Positions 6,408 through 14,509 of a stretch of 18,710 nt of DNA are shown piece after piece. The DNA is from CAZSNH01 sp052388455 (lineage in GTDB: Bacteria; Pseudomonadota; Alphaproteobacteria; Rhizobiales; Hyphomicrobiaceae), in assembly GCA_052388455.1 (NCBI GenBank), contig JBQTIA010000110.1:1-18710 (forward strand). The letters run 5' to 3'. The first letter of the stretch is position 1; every line of letters begins with the position of its first letter. The notes beneath the pieces were generated by a model. The model was not told the DNA's origin and did not search any database. It saw nothing but the letters and a program-made list of their open reading frames with translations. The position numbers and the translations under genes were made by a program.

Positions 6408-8044
6408 CCTTGCACCTTCTGCTCGCTCAGAGCCTTCTGCGGGTTTTGAACCCACCACGGATCGGGGTCGATTGGATCGCCGTCTTTTCGAAACTCGACG
6501 TAGAGTACGGGCGCCGCGACCTGCGCGGACGCCTGCGAGGTTTTCGGAACGCTGGTCATCGTGCCGACCGGCTCTGCCGCGAGCACGAATTGACCCGGCT
6601 GAACGTCGATCTGCGACAAACCTGCCATCAGCACATGATACCCACCGCCGGCATTAATGATCAAGAGTTGCCCGTAACTTCTGAACTCTCCGGCATAGAC
6701 GATCCAGCCGTCGCTCGGTGACGTGACCTGCGCGCCGGACCGCGTTTCGATGACGATGCCCTTGGAGTTGCCGCCATATTGCGTCTTGTCGCCGAACGAA
6801 AGCACACGCCGGCCCTGGGCCGGCAGCGGAAGTTTAGCCTTGGCGAGCTGGAAGGCGATCGACGGCTTGATGCGGCCGGGACTGCCGGGCACCAGCGAAT
6901 TACCTTGCGGCGCCAGCTCCACCATCGGCGGCCTGCTGACCGAGCTGGGCGGCAGATTGAGCATGGCCGTCTCGCTCGGCTTCGGCGAAGGCTCGCCCGC
7001 CGCGATCATCGGGGGCACGGCTGCGGGTGGAGCCGCGGCACCCGAAGGGACGCCCGAGGCGGGCGGCGAAACAGCCGCCACGGCCCCATCGGCAGCAGGG
7101 GGGCTGTCGGTCGGCTCCGCCGCCGGGACAGGCTGCGTACGCTTCCTTTCTTGATCGTAGGCGTCGGCTCCGGTCTTGCGCGACACCTGTTCGAGCTTTT
7201 GGAAGAGACCGTTCAGATCCTCGACGTTTTTCGAGATTTCGGTGGCCGCGACGCGCACCTTTTCCAGCTCCGCCCGCCGGTCGCCGAGCGAGCGCTTCTT
7301 TTCTTCCTGGAGGCCAGCCAGGCGGATCTTGGTTTCGAGGTGAGTCTTCGTCTCGGTGTCGAGCCGCGCCCGCTCGGCCACGATCTTGTCGGTCACCGCG
7401 ACCAGCTCGTTGAGCTGACCGGCCAGCTCGAGCGCCTGCTTCTTCATCCCCGGGAATGCCGTCGAGAGCAGCATGGCGCTGCGCACCATCTGGAGGGCGT
7501 CCTCGCGGCGGGTGATCATCACCGGTGGCGGGTTGCGGCCCATGCGCTGCAGGGCTGAGAGCAGTTTCGAAATGTGTCCGTAACGCTCGTTGAGCTTGTC
7601 GCGCACGACCTTCTGATCAGCTTCGAGAGCGACGAGCTTCGCTTCCATGGCCGTCATCTCGGCCTCGCTCTGCTGAACGCGGGCGGCATTCTCGATCAGC
7701 AGGGCATTGATTTTCTCACGCTCTGCCCGGAGATCGTCGACCTCCTGCTCGAGAGCACGCTGACGGTCCTGGGCACCGATCAGCTCGTTGCGGCGCGTTT
7801 CGAGCTTCTTCTTCACGAGGGCCGGCGCCTCGGAGCCTGCAGCATCGGCCGGTCTGCCGGCGGTTTGATCCGCTGTCTGGCCGGCGGCCTGGCCAACGGC
7901 GCCGGGTGGCCCGACCGAGAGCAGTCCGGCGAGAGTCGCCAAGGCGATTCGATGTGGAACGTTTCGGCTCAAGCCCTGAGACCCATGCGAACGGCGACCT
8001 CGTAGCAGGCGGCGGCGCCCAATTGCCAATCCGGGGCGAACCAA
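6404..8044 (-). CDS. envC: EnvC-like murein hydrolase activator (degenerate LytM/M23 domain)
   Basis: EnvC-type proteins sit in the periplasm and switch on amidases that split septal peptidoglycan. The 546-residue frame has a signal-like hydrophobic stretch near residues 31-50, long coiled-coil helices about 75-295, a Pro/Ala linker about 303-385 and a C-terminal LytM domain about 410-532. The zinc ligands of active M23 peptidases are missing. The region GNSKGIVIET lacks the HxxxD motif, and VLYVEFR stands where active enzymes have an H-x-H motif, as in E. coli EnvC. It should therefore be an activator and not a hydrolase. The start is uncertain: TTG at 8044 opens the frame and no ATG precedes the coiled coil; another TTG near residue 25 is possible. 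It is translationally coupled to ctpA downstream. Confidence 0.9.
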   Translation of the reverse strand: MVRPGLAIGRRRLLRGRRSHGSQGLSRNVPHRIALATLAGLLSVGPPGAVGQAAGQTADQTAGRPADAAGSEAPALVKKKLETRRNELIGAQDRQRALEQEVDDLRAEREKINALLIENAARVQQSEAEMTAMEAKLVALEADQKVVRDKLNERYGHISKLLSALQRMGRNPPPVMITRREDALQMVRSAMLLSTAFPGMKKQALELAGQLNELVAVTDKIVAERARLDTETKTHLETKIRLAGLQEEKKRSLGDRRAELEKVRVAATEISKNVEDLNGLFQKLEQVSRKTGADAYDQERKRTQPVPAAEPTDSPPAADGAVAAVSPPASGVPSGAAAPPAAVPPMIAAGEPSPKPSETAMLNLPPSSVSRPPMVELAPQGNSLVPGSPGRIKPSIAFQLAKAKLPLPAQGRRVLSFGDKTQYGGNSKGIVIETRSGAQVTSPSDGWIVYAGEFRSYGQLLIINAGGGYHVLMAGLSQIDVQPGQFVLAAEPVGTMTSVPKTSQASAQVAAPVLYVEFRKDGDPIDPDPWWVQNPQKALSEQKVQG

Positions 8045-8177
8045 TCAGCCCGTCTGTGACGCCGGAAGCGCGCAGAAATACGGCAACTGTCGTGATGCGC
8101 CATTAAGATTTCGCTTTCAACCCACGGAAATTCAGCTCTAACCTGCGGCGCGTACGAGATCGGGGGTCCTGTCTTCC

Positions 8178-8375
8178 ATGCAGTCGGTATTCTACCATTT
8201 GACGACGCTGGCCGTCGCCGCCGTGTTCGTGGTGCTGGTTCTCGGCCTCTACACGATGTCGCGCGGCACCAGCCCCAACCTCAGCCAGAAATTGATGCGG
8301 TGGCGGGTCGGTCTGCAATTCATGGCCATCGTCGTCATCATGATATTCGTCTTCCTGGTGCGCCAGTCGGGCTGA
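8178..8375 (+). CDS. HIG1-domain-like twin transmembrane protein
   Basis: A 65-residue inner-membrane protein with two hydrophobic segments at about 7-27 and 46-62. They are joined by a conserved polar loop containing MSRG, then NLSQKLMRWRVGLQ. That RG ... S-LMR-RV-LQ pattern is the signature of the hypoxia-induced gene 1 (HIG_1_N) family, whose mitochondrial members associate with cytochrome oxidase supercomplexes. Many alphaproteobacteria carry this small protein just before the cobalamin adenosyltransferase, as here (74 nt to the next start). A role in respiratory complexes is inference from the family. The ATG at 8178 has only a weak purine-rich site upstream. Confidence 0.85.
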   Translation: MQSVFYHLTTLAVAAVFVVLVLGLYTMSRGTSPNLSQKLMRWRVGLQFMAIVVIMIFVFLVRQSG

Positions 8376-8449
8376 GGCTGCCCGCCCCACGCCGCGCCAA
8401 ACGCCCGCTCAAACCCGATCGCAGGCAACTCACCAATGATACGGAAGAA

Positions 8450-9028
8450 ATGGTCAGACTGAACAAGATCTACACGAAGACGGGCGATCAGGGGACCACG
8501 GGTCTCGGCACCGGCGAGCGTGTCGCCAAGTATGCGCTGCGCATCGCCGCCTTCGGCACTGTCGACGAGACGAATGCCTGCATCGGGCTGGCGCGGCTGC
8601 ACCTCGGCGGACACCCAGGCGTCGATGCCAAGCTCAACCGTATCCAGAACGACCTCTTCGACCTCGGCGCCGATCTCTGCGTGCCCGACCGCGGGAAAAA
8701 GCCGGACTACGAGCCGCTGCGTGTGACGGACTCTCAGGTCGAGAGGCTCGAAGCCGAAATCGACGAAATGAACGCCGAACTCAAGCCTTTGAAGTCTTTC
8801 ATCCTTCCAGGTGGATCGCCGGCCGCGGCGGCCTTGCATCTCGCACGGACCGTGTGCCGTCGGGCGGAGCGCGAGATGGTCGAGCTTTCGACCCAGAAGG
8901 ATGAGCCCGTGAGCCCGGCCGCGCTCAAATACGTCAATCGGCTGTCGGACTTCCTGTTCGTGGCCGGCCGGTATGTCAACGACCGCGGAAAAAGTGACGT
9001 GCTGTGGGTGCCCGGCCAGAACAGGTGA
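8450..9028 (+). CDS. Cob(I)alamin adenosyltransferase, PduO type
   Basis: This enzyme transfers the adenosyl group of ATP to cob(I)alamin to make coenzyme B12, needed by mutases and ribonucleotide reductase. The 192-residue protein has the PduO layout: the ATP-binding N-terminal motif IYTKTGDQGTTGL at 7-19, the RIAAFGTVDETN segment at 31-42, FILPGGS at 117-123 and the helix LHLARTVCRRAERE at 129-142 with the key Arg/Glu residues. The C-terminal YVNRLSDFLFVAGRYVN closes the five-helix bundle. The frame runs upstream into the previous gene, but ATG 8450 is the family start and has GGAAG just upstream. It is probably cotranscribed with the HIG1-like gene. Confidence 0.95.
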   Translation: MVRLNKIYTKTGDQGTTGLGTGERVAKYALRIAAFGTVDETNACIGLARLHLGGHPGVDAKLNRIQNDLFDLGADLCVPDRGKKPDYEPLRVTDSQVERLEAEIDEMNAELKPLKSFILPGGSPAAAALHLARTVCRRAEREMVELSTQKDEPVSPAALKYVNRLSDFLFVAGRYVNDRGKSDVLWVPGQNR

Positions 9029-9101
9029 ATTTAATCAAGGGCTTGGGCATTGGAACGACGAGTTCCGCCGGGCCGGACAACGAGACATCCAGGACAGCGC
9101 A

Positions 9102-9800
9102 ATGTTTTTTCCCCTGCACGACGAGAACCCGCTGCGATCGATCCGCTTCCAATACATGACGATCGCGCTGATCGTAGCCAACGTGCTCGTGTACCTGCTC
9201 GAGGTTACGGGCATGGAAGAAGCGGTGATCGCCAGCTTCGCCGTCGTGCCGAGTGAGCTGCTTGAAACGGCCGGCTCCGGCGGTCAATCTTTCGATGCGG
9301 TGCCGGTGCCCGAGCCTTACACGCTGCTGACGTACATGTTCTTCCACGGCGATGTCATCCATCTGGCCGGTAACATGCTGTTTTTGTGGGTGTTCGGAGA
9401 CAATGTCGAGGATGCGGTCGGGCACGTGAAATTTCTCGTGTTCTACCTGCTCTGCGGAGTCTTCGCGGGGCTGGTGCATGCCGCCATTTCTTCCGGTTCG
9501 CAGAGCCCTCTGATTGGCGCCAGCGGCGCGGTGGCGGGCGTCATCGCCGCCTATCTGATGCTGCATCCCAAGGTGATGGTTTGGGGTGTCGCCTTCAAAG
9601 TCTTCCCGCTGCGCATCACGGCCGCCTTCGCCCTCGGCCTGTGGATCGTCACCCAGATCGTCATGGTGCTGCTGCCCCAGGTCGGTCCGGTGGCGTGGTG
9701 GGCCCATATCGGCGGACTGATCGCCGGCGCCGTGCTGATCGTCTTCATGCGCCGGCGCGGTGTTCCGCTGTTCGATGGCCGCTTCGCGAAGTGGGTCTGA
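9102..9800 (+). CDS. Rhomboid-family intramembrane serine protease
   Basis: Rhomboids cleave transmembrane helices inside the lipid bilayer. The 232-residue product has about six hydrophobic segments and the catalytic dyad S141 in GASGAVAGV and H202 in AWWAHIGGLIAG. The oxyanion motif H87-x3-N91 (HLAGN) is in the second conserved helix. ATG 9102 is chosen because it has AGGA 7 nt upstream and starts the usual MFFPLHDENP leader seen in alphaproteobacterial members; a longer in-frame opening from 8973 overlaps the adenosyltransferase gene. The natural substrate cannot be predicted. The gap to the previous gene is 73 nt, so cotranscription is possible. Confidence 0.93.
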   Translation: MFFPLHDENPLRSIRFQYMTIALIVANVLVYLLEVTGMEEAVIASFAVVPSELLETAGSGGQSFDAVPVPEPYTLLTYMFFHGDVIHLAGNMLFLWVFGDNVEDAVGHVKFLVFYLLCGVFAGLVHAAISSGSQSPLIGASGAVAGVIAAYLMLHPKVMVWGVAFKVFPLRITAAFALGLWIVTQIVMVLLPQVGPVAWWAHIGGLIAGAVLIVFMRRRGVPLFDGRFAKWV

Positions 9801-9846
9801 CCGGTGTTCCGGCTATCCCCGACAGTGCGCATTTGCTCACATTGAC

Positions 9847-9875
9847 TTGACGAAAGCCCGCCCCTAGGCTGCTAT
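9847..9875 (+). promoter_or_regulatory. Probable housekeeping-sigma promoter of etfB-etfA-hbd
   Basis: A TTGACG -35 box at 9847-9852 and a TGCTAT -10 box at 9870-9875 are separated by exactly 17 nt, matching the alphaproteobacterial RpoD consensus. The predicted transcript start is near 9882, which leaves a 5' leader of about 150 nt before etfB. Confidence 0.6.
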
Positions 9876-10033
9876 TTCGCACCTGCGAACAGGAGCGATC
9901 GGGCCGGAAGAGAGGGATCGCAGCGGCACACGCAGGGCGAGGCAATCGCGCTGCACCATCGCCATCGCCATTCGGCGGGCCCGATCAACGAAAAACACCA
10001 AGAAACGACCAACGTGTCGGGAGCGTTGCGGGC

Positions 10034-10789
10034 ATGAAGATTGTCGTCGCGGTCAAACGCGTGGTCGATTACGCCGTGAAAATCCGGGTGAAATCCGACG
10101 GGACCGGCATCGAGCTGGCCAACGTCAAAATGTCGATGAACCCCTTCGACGAGATCGCTGTCGAAGAAGCGGTTCGCATCAAGGAAAAGGGCGGCGCGAC
10201 CGAGGTCGTCGCCGTTTCGATCGGGCCGGCCAAGGCGCAGGAGACGCTGCGGACGGCCCTCGCCATCGGCGCCGATCGGGCGATCCTGGTCGAGACCGCC
10301 GAGGGGGCGACGGTCGAGCCGCTCGCGGTAGCCAAAATCCTGCGCGGTGTTGTCAGCAGCGAAAAGCCCGATCTCGTCGTCATGGGTAAGCAAGCAATCG
10401 ACGACGACAGCAATCAGACCGGGCAGATGCTGGCCGCCCTGCTCGGCTGGCCGCAGGGCACCTTCGCCTCCAAGATCGCCATCGACGGCGGCAGAGTCGC
10501 CGTCACGCGCGAGGTGGATGGCGGGCTGGAAACCGTCGACCTCAGGCTGCCCGCTATCGTGACGACCGACCTGCGCCTCAACGAGCCGCGCTACCCGTCA
10601 CTGCCCAACATCATGAAAGCCAAGAAAAAACCACTCGACGTCAAAAAACCCGAGGACTTCGGCGCCGACATCGCGCCGCGGCTCAAGGTGCTCAAAACCA
10701 GCGAGCCGCCGAAGCGCAAGTCCGGCATTCGCGTTGCCGACGTCGCTGAGCTGGTCGCCAAGCTCAAGTCCGAGGCGGGAGTACTCTGA
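10034..10789 (+). CDS. etfB: Electron transfer flavoprotein, beta subunit
   Basis: ETF is a cytoplasmic alpha/beta heterodimer carrying FAD and, in the beta subunit, AMP. It accepts electrons from acyl-CoA and other dehydrogenases and passes them to ETF-ubiquinone oxidoreductase. The 251-residue length fits the family. Visible marks are MKIVVAVKRVVDY at the start, MSMNPFDEIAVEEA, the nucleotide-binding MGKQAIDDDSNQTGQMLA and the beta-subunit signature VTTDLRLNEPRYPSLPNI at about 177-194. ATG 10034 has GGGAG about 10 nt upstream. The stop overlaps the etfA start in a TGATG, so the subunits are translationally coupled. Confidence 0.97.
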   Translation: MKIVVAVKRVVDYAVKIRVKSDGTGIELANVKMSMNPFDEIAVEEAVRIKEKGGATEVVAVSIGPAKAQETLRTALAIGADRAILVETAEGATVEPLAVAKILRGVVSSEKPDLVVMGKQAIDDDSNQTGQMLAALLGWPQGTFASKIAIDGGRVAVTREVDGGLETVDLRLPAIVTTDLRLNEPRYPSLPNIMKAKKKPLDVKKPEDFGADIAPRLKVLKTSEPPKRKSGIRVADVAELVAKLKSEAGVL

Positions 10790-11733
10790 TGCCCATACTC
10801 GTCCTCGCCGAGCACAACAATGCCAGCCTCGGGGCGGCCACCGCCAAAGCGGTGACTGCCGCCGCCGCCATGGCCCCCGAGGTGCACGTTCTCGTTGCCG
10901 GCCACCAGTGCCAGCCCGCCGCCGACGCGGCCGCCCGCATCGCCGGGGTTGCAAAGGTGCTGCTCGCCGACGCCCCGCACCTCGCCAACGCGCTGGCGGA
11001 GGAGATGGCCGCGGTCATCGTCCCCTTGATGAGTGGCTACGACGGGCTCGCCGCCCCGGCCACCGCCTCCGGCAAGAACGTCGCCCCGCGTGTCGCCGCC
11101 CTGCTCGACGTGATGCAGGTGTCCGAGATAACCAAAGTGCTCTCGTCCGACACCTTCGAGCGTCCGATCTACGCCGGCAATGCCGTCCAGACGGTGCAGT
11201 GCAGCCAGCCCAAGAAGGTCGTCACCGTACGCACGGCGAGCTTCGCCGCGGCCGGCGACGGTGGCTCGGCGCCGGTCGCCAGGGTCGACGTGCCGGCACC
11301 GATCGGCCTCTCCGCGTTCGCTGGCGCCGAGCTGAGCAAGTCCGACCGCCCCGAGCTGACCGCGGCCCGCATCGTCGTCTCCGGCGGTCGCGGCATGGGC
11401 TCAGGCGAGAACTTCACCAAGTACATCCAGCCGCTGGCCGACAGGCTCGGCGCCGCGATGGGCGCCAGCCGCGCCGCCGTCGACGCCGGCTTCGTCCCGA
11501 ACGACTGGCAGGTGGGCCAGACCGGCAAGGTGGTGGCGCCCGAGCTCTACGTGGCGGTCGGCATTTCCGGCGCCATCCAGCATCTCGCCGGCATGAAGGA
11601 CAGCAAAGTCATCGTCGCCATCAACAAGGACGGCGAAGCGCCGATCTTCCAGGTGGCGGACTACGGGCTGGTGGCGGACCTGTTCCAGGCCCTGCCGGCT
11701 CTCGAGGCTGAATTGGCAAAGGCCGGACGCTGA
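10789..11733 (+). CDS. etfA: Electron transfer flavoprotein, alpha subunit
   Basis: The 314-residue FAD-carrying partner of EtfB. The N-terminal domain (about 1-190) has the Rossmann-like fold of ETF. The C-terminal domain holds the FAD-binding signature: VVSGGRGMGSGENF near 200-213, VGQTGKVVAPELYVAVGISG around 243-262, then HLAGMKDSKVIVAINKD and PIFQVADYGLVADLF. All expected motifs are intact. Coding GC is particularly high compared with the other genes, but nothing suggests transfer. It begins one base inside the etfB stop codon and is followed by hbd after 41 nt. Confidence 0.97.
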   Translation: MPILVLAEHNNASLGAATAKAVTAAAAMAPEVHVLVAGHQCQPAADAAARIAGVAKVLLADAPHLANALAEEMAAVIVPLMSGYDGLAAPATASGKNVAPRVAALLDVMQVSEITKVLSSDTFERPIYAGNAVQTVQCSQPKKVVTVRTASFAAAGDGGSAPVARVDVPAPIGLSAFAGAELSKSDRPELTAARIVVSGGRGMGSGENFTKYIQPLADRLGAAMGASRAAVDAGFVPNDWQVGQTGKVVAPELYVAVGISGAIQHLAGMKDSKVIVAINKDGEAPIFQVADYGLVADLFQALPALEAELAKAGR

Positions 11734-11774
11734 CGGCATCCGTCGGCCGGCCTCTGCAAACAAGGACACATACT

Positions 11775-12728
11775 ATGGACACTGCGGTGAAATCGGCAAT
11801 CAAGGGCAAGCCCGACGACAAGCCGAAGTCCGGTCCCCCGCCGAGGACCGTACCTGTGATCAAAAAAGTCGGCGTGATCGGCGCCGGCCAGATGGGCACC
11901 GGCATCGCACACGTCATCGCGCTCGGCGGCTACGATGTGCTGCTCAACGATCTCAGGAAGGACGCCGTCGACCGGGCGCTCGGCCTGATCGAAAAGAACA
12001 TGGTGCGTCAGGCACAGAAGGGTATCGTCAAGGACGGCGATATCAAATCCGCCTTGAAGCGCATCAAGTACGCGCCGACGTTCGAAGCGTTCGCCGATTG
12101 CGACATGGTCATCGAGGCGGCGACCGAGGACGAAAATATCAAGCGCAAGATTTTTCAGGAGCTGTGCCCGAAGATGAAAAAGGACGCGCTCGTCGCGTCC
12201 AACACGTCGTCGATTTCGATCACGCGCCTCGCTTCGACCACCGATCGCCCCGAGCATTTCATCGGGATGCACTTCATGAATCCGGTGCCGGTGATGGAGC
12301 TTGTCGAGCTGATCCGCGGCATCGCCACCGAGGACGACATGTTCCAGGTGGCGCGCGTGTTCGTCGAAAGCCTCGGCAAGTCGATTTCCGTGTCGGAGGA
12401 TTTCCCGGCCTTCATCGTCAACCGCATCCTGCTGCCGATGATCAACGAGGCGGTCTACACGCTCTATGAAGGCGTCGGCACGGTCGAGGCGATCGACAAG
12501 GCGATGCGGCTCGGCGCGCACCACCCGATGGGACCGCTCCAACTCGCCGATTTCATCGGGCTCGATACCTGCCTCGCTGTGATGCAGGTGCTCTACGAGG
12601 GCCTGTCGGATTCGAAATACCGGCCCTGCCCGCTACTGGTGAAGTACGTCGAGGCCGGCTGGCTCGGCCGCAAGACCAGCCGCGGCTTCTACGACTACCG
12701 CGGTGAGAAGCCCGTTCCCACGCGATAA
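11775..12728 (+). CDS. hbd: 3-hydroxybutyryl-CoA dehydrogenase
   Basis: Oxidises (S)-3-hydroxybutyryl-CoA (or a similar 3-hydroxyacyl-CoA) to the 3-keto form with NAD(P), in short-chain acyl-CoA metabolism. The Rossmann motif G36-x-G38-x2-G41 (GAGQMG) is followed by the catalytic set S145, H166, E178 and N216, with the same spacings as human HAD. The C-terminal dimerisation domain has GPLQLADFIGLDT and the closing GRKTSRGFYDY. The protein has 317 residues, about 25 more than usual, because of a Lys/Pro/Asp-rich N-terminal extension. ATG 11775 has AAGGA 8 nt upstream. An internal GTG at 11856, with GAGG 9 nt ahead, would give the ordinary length. It forms one unit with etfBA. Confidence 0.94.
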   Translation: MDTAVKSAIKGKPDDKPKSGPPPRTVPVIKKVGVIGAGQMGTGIAHVIALGGYDVLLNDLRKDAVDRALGLIEKNMVRQAQKGIVKDGDIKSALKRIKYAPTFEAFADCDMVIEAATEDENIKRKIFQELCPKMKKDALVASNTSSISITRLASTTDRPEHFIGMHFMNPVPVMELVELIRGIATEDDMFQVARVFVESLGKSISVSEDFPAFIVNRILLPMINEAVYTLYEGVGTVEAIDKAMRLGAHHPMGPLQLADFIGLDTCLAVMQVLYEGLSDSKYRPCPLLVKYVEAGWLGRKTSRGFYDYRGEKPVPTR

Positions 12729-12757
12729 ACCGCTGACCTTTCACTCGGCCCACTCGC

Positions 12758-14509
12758 TCAGTATCGCGTCTGGAATTTTCCGCCGGGCCGCCCGCCTGCC
12801 ACCGCCTCGTGCAGCAGCAGCACCGGAATGAGGCCCGCGAGCACGATGACCAGGGCGCCCGGCGCTGCGCGCTCGAACTGCTCCTGCGTGGCCAGCGCAT
12901 AGACGTGTACCGCCAGTGTGTCGAAATTGAACGGCCTGAGCAGCAGCGTGGCCGGCAGCTCCTTCATGCAGTCGACGAACACCATCAGCCCGGCGGCACC
13001 CATTGCCGGCACCAGCAGCGGCAGGTGAACGCGCCTCAGTGTCGAGAGGGCCGTCTCGCCGAGTGCGCGCGAGGCGGCATCGAGGTTCGGCGAGATGCGG
13101 TCGAGCCCCGCGTCCAGTCCGCCGAGCGCGACGGCCAGAAAGCGGATCACGTAGGCGAGCGTCAGCGCGAACAGCGAGCCAGACAGGACGAGCCCGGTCG
13201 AAACGCCGAAAAGAGCGCGCATCAGGCCGTCGAGCATGTTGTCGAATGCCGCCAGCGGAACCAGCAGCCCGATGGCGAGCACCGTTCCCGGTATGGCGTA
13301 GCCGAGCCCGGCGACGTCCACCGCCGGCCGTGTGAAGCCGTTGGCCGCCACCCGGCGCGCGTAGACAAGCACCAGGGCTGCGGCGACCGCCGCCGCCGCT
13401 CCAACCGCCGAGAGCATCAGCGTGTTGAGCATGGCGAACAGCAGCCCGTGGCTGAACGCATCGCCGAGATGGGTGACGGCCGAGCGGGCGAGAACCGCGG
13501 CCGGCACGACGAAGCCGGCGATAAACGGCAAGAGGCAGAGTGCCGCCGTCGCGTAGCCCTTCCAGCCCTCTATGTCGTGAAACGGAATCGACCGGTAACG
13601 CCCGGTGGTGTGATGACTGCGCTGGCCGCCCCGCGCCCACCGCTCGATGGCAAACAGCACGGCCATGAGCAGCAGCGCCACCACGGCGATCTGCGCGGCG
13701 CCCGCGAGACTGCCCCGGCGCTGCCACGTCGCATAGATGCTGGCCGACAGCGTGTCGACGCCGAGATGCTGAACGGCGCCGAGATCGTTGAGGCTTTCCA
13801 TCAGTGCCAGCGCCACGCCGGCCGCCAGCGCCGGCCGCGCCATGGGCAGCGCCACCTCCGCGAAGGCCCTGAGCGGCGTGCGCCCCAGTGTGCGCGCCAC
13901 CTCCAGCACGCAGACCGACTGCTGCACGAAGCTCGCCCGGGCTGCGAGGTAGACATAAGGATAGAGCACCGCCGACAGCACGACGACGGCGCCGGGCAGC
14001 GAGCGGATGTCGGGAAACCAGTAGCTCGAGGGCGTGGTCCAACCGAACGCGCCTCGCAACGACGACTGAACCGGTCCCGAATAGTCGAGCAGCTCGACGT
14101 AGCAGAAGGCGACGATGTACGTCGGCATGGCGAGCGGCATCACGAGAAGCCGGTCGATGACCGCCCGGCCGGGAAAGCGATAGAGCGTCACCAGCCAGGC
14201 CGCTCCAGTGCCGACGAACAGCGTTGCGATCCCGACGCCGCCCATCAGCAGCAGCGTTTGTCCCGCCGCGTGCGGCAGCACGGTCGACAGCAGATGGCGC
14301 CATGTTCCGTCCGACGGCGCCAAGGCGAGAATCACCACCGCCAGCACCGGCATCACGACGATGGCCACCAGCACGGCCACCGTCGCCGTCCACAGCGGAG
14401 ACGAGCGCCGCTTCGCCCGCCATGCGCGCACGCCCTGCGCCAAGCGGGCGAGCCGCGGGCGGCTCGCGTTCGCTCTGAGCCCCAGCGGCGCCGGGGGCAG
14501 CAGGGCCAT
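12758..14509 (-). CDS. fbpB: Fe(3+) ABC transporter permease, fused double-domain type
   Basis: The membrane channel of a ferric-iron uptake ABC transporter. The 583-residue protein has about twelve hydrophobic segments in two repeated halves. Each half carries an EAA loop for the ATPase: residues 203-231 (EVARTLGRTPLRAF ... LP) and 478-506 (AASRALGETALSTL ... LPLL). This two-domain single-chain layout is typical of FbpB/SfuB/HitB permeases. The ATG overlaps the stop of the upstream Cys-rich gene by one base, so translation is coupled. No ATP-binding gene follows; the convergent hbd gene ends 29 bp away. It therefore must use an FbpC-type ATPase encoded elsewhere. Thiamine or other substrates are possible for the permease family alone; the iron call rests on the substrate-binding protein. 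Confidence 0.9.
   Translation of the reverse strand: MALLPPAPLGLRANASRPRLARLAQGVRAWRAKRRSSPLWTATVAVLVAIVVMPVLAVVILALAPSDGTWRHLLSTVLPHAAGQTLLLMGGVGIATLFVGTGAAWLVTLYRFPGRAVIDRLLVMPLAMPTYIVAFCYVELLDYSGPVQSSLRGAFGWTTPSSYWFPDIRSLPGAVVVLSAVLYPYVYLAARASFVQQSVCVLEVARTLGRTPLRAFAEVALPMARPALAAGVALALMESLNDLGAVQHLGVDTLSASIYATWQRRGSLAGAAQIAVVALLLMAVLFAIERWARGGQRSHHTTGRYRSIPFHDIEGWKGYATAALCLLPFIAGFVVPAAVLARSAVTHLGDAFSHGLLFAMLNTLMLSAVGAAAAVAAALVLVYARRVAANGFTRPAVDVAGLGYAIPGTVLAIGLLVPLAAFDNMLDGLMRALFGVSTGLVLSGSLFALTLAYVIRFLAVALGGLDAGLDRISPNLDAASRALGETALSTLRRVHLPLLVPAMGAAGLMVFVDCMKELPATLLLRPFNFDTLAVHVYALATQEQFERAAPGALVIVLAGLIPVLLLHEAVAGGRPGGKFQTRY

Noticed and set aside
8300..8449. Extended N-terminus of the cobalamin adenosyltransferase frame
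   Set aside because: It overlaps the HIG1-like gene and has no family counterpart. ATG 8450 gives the normal length and has an SD.
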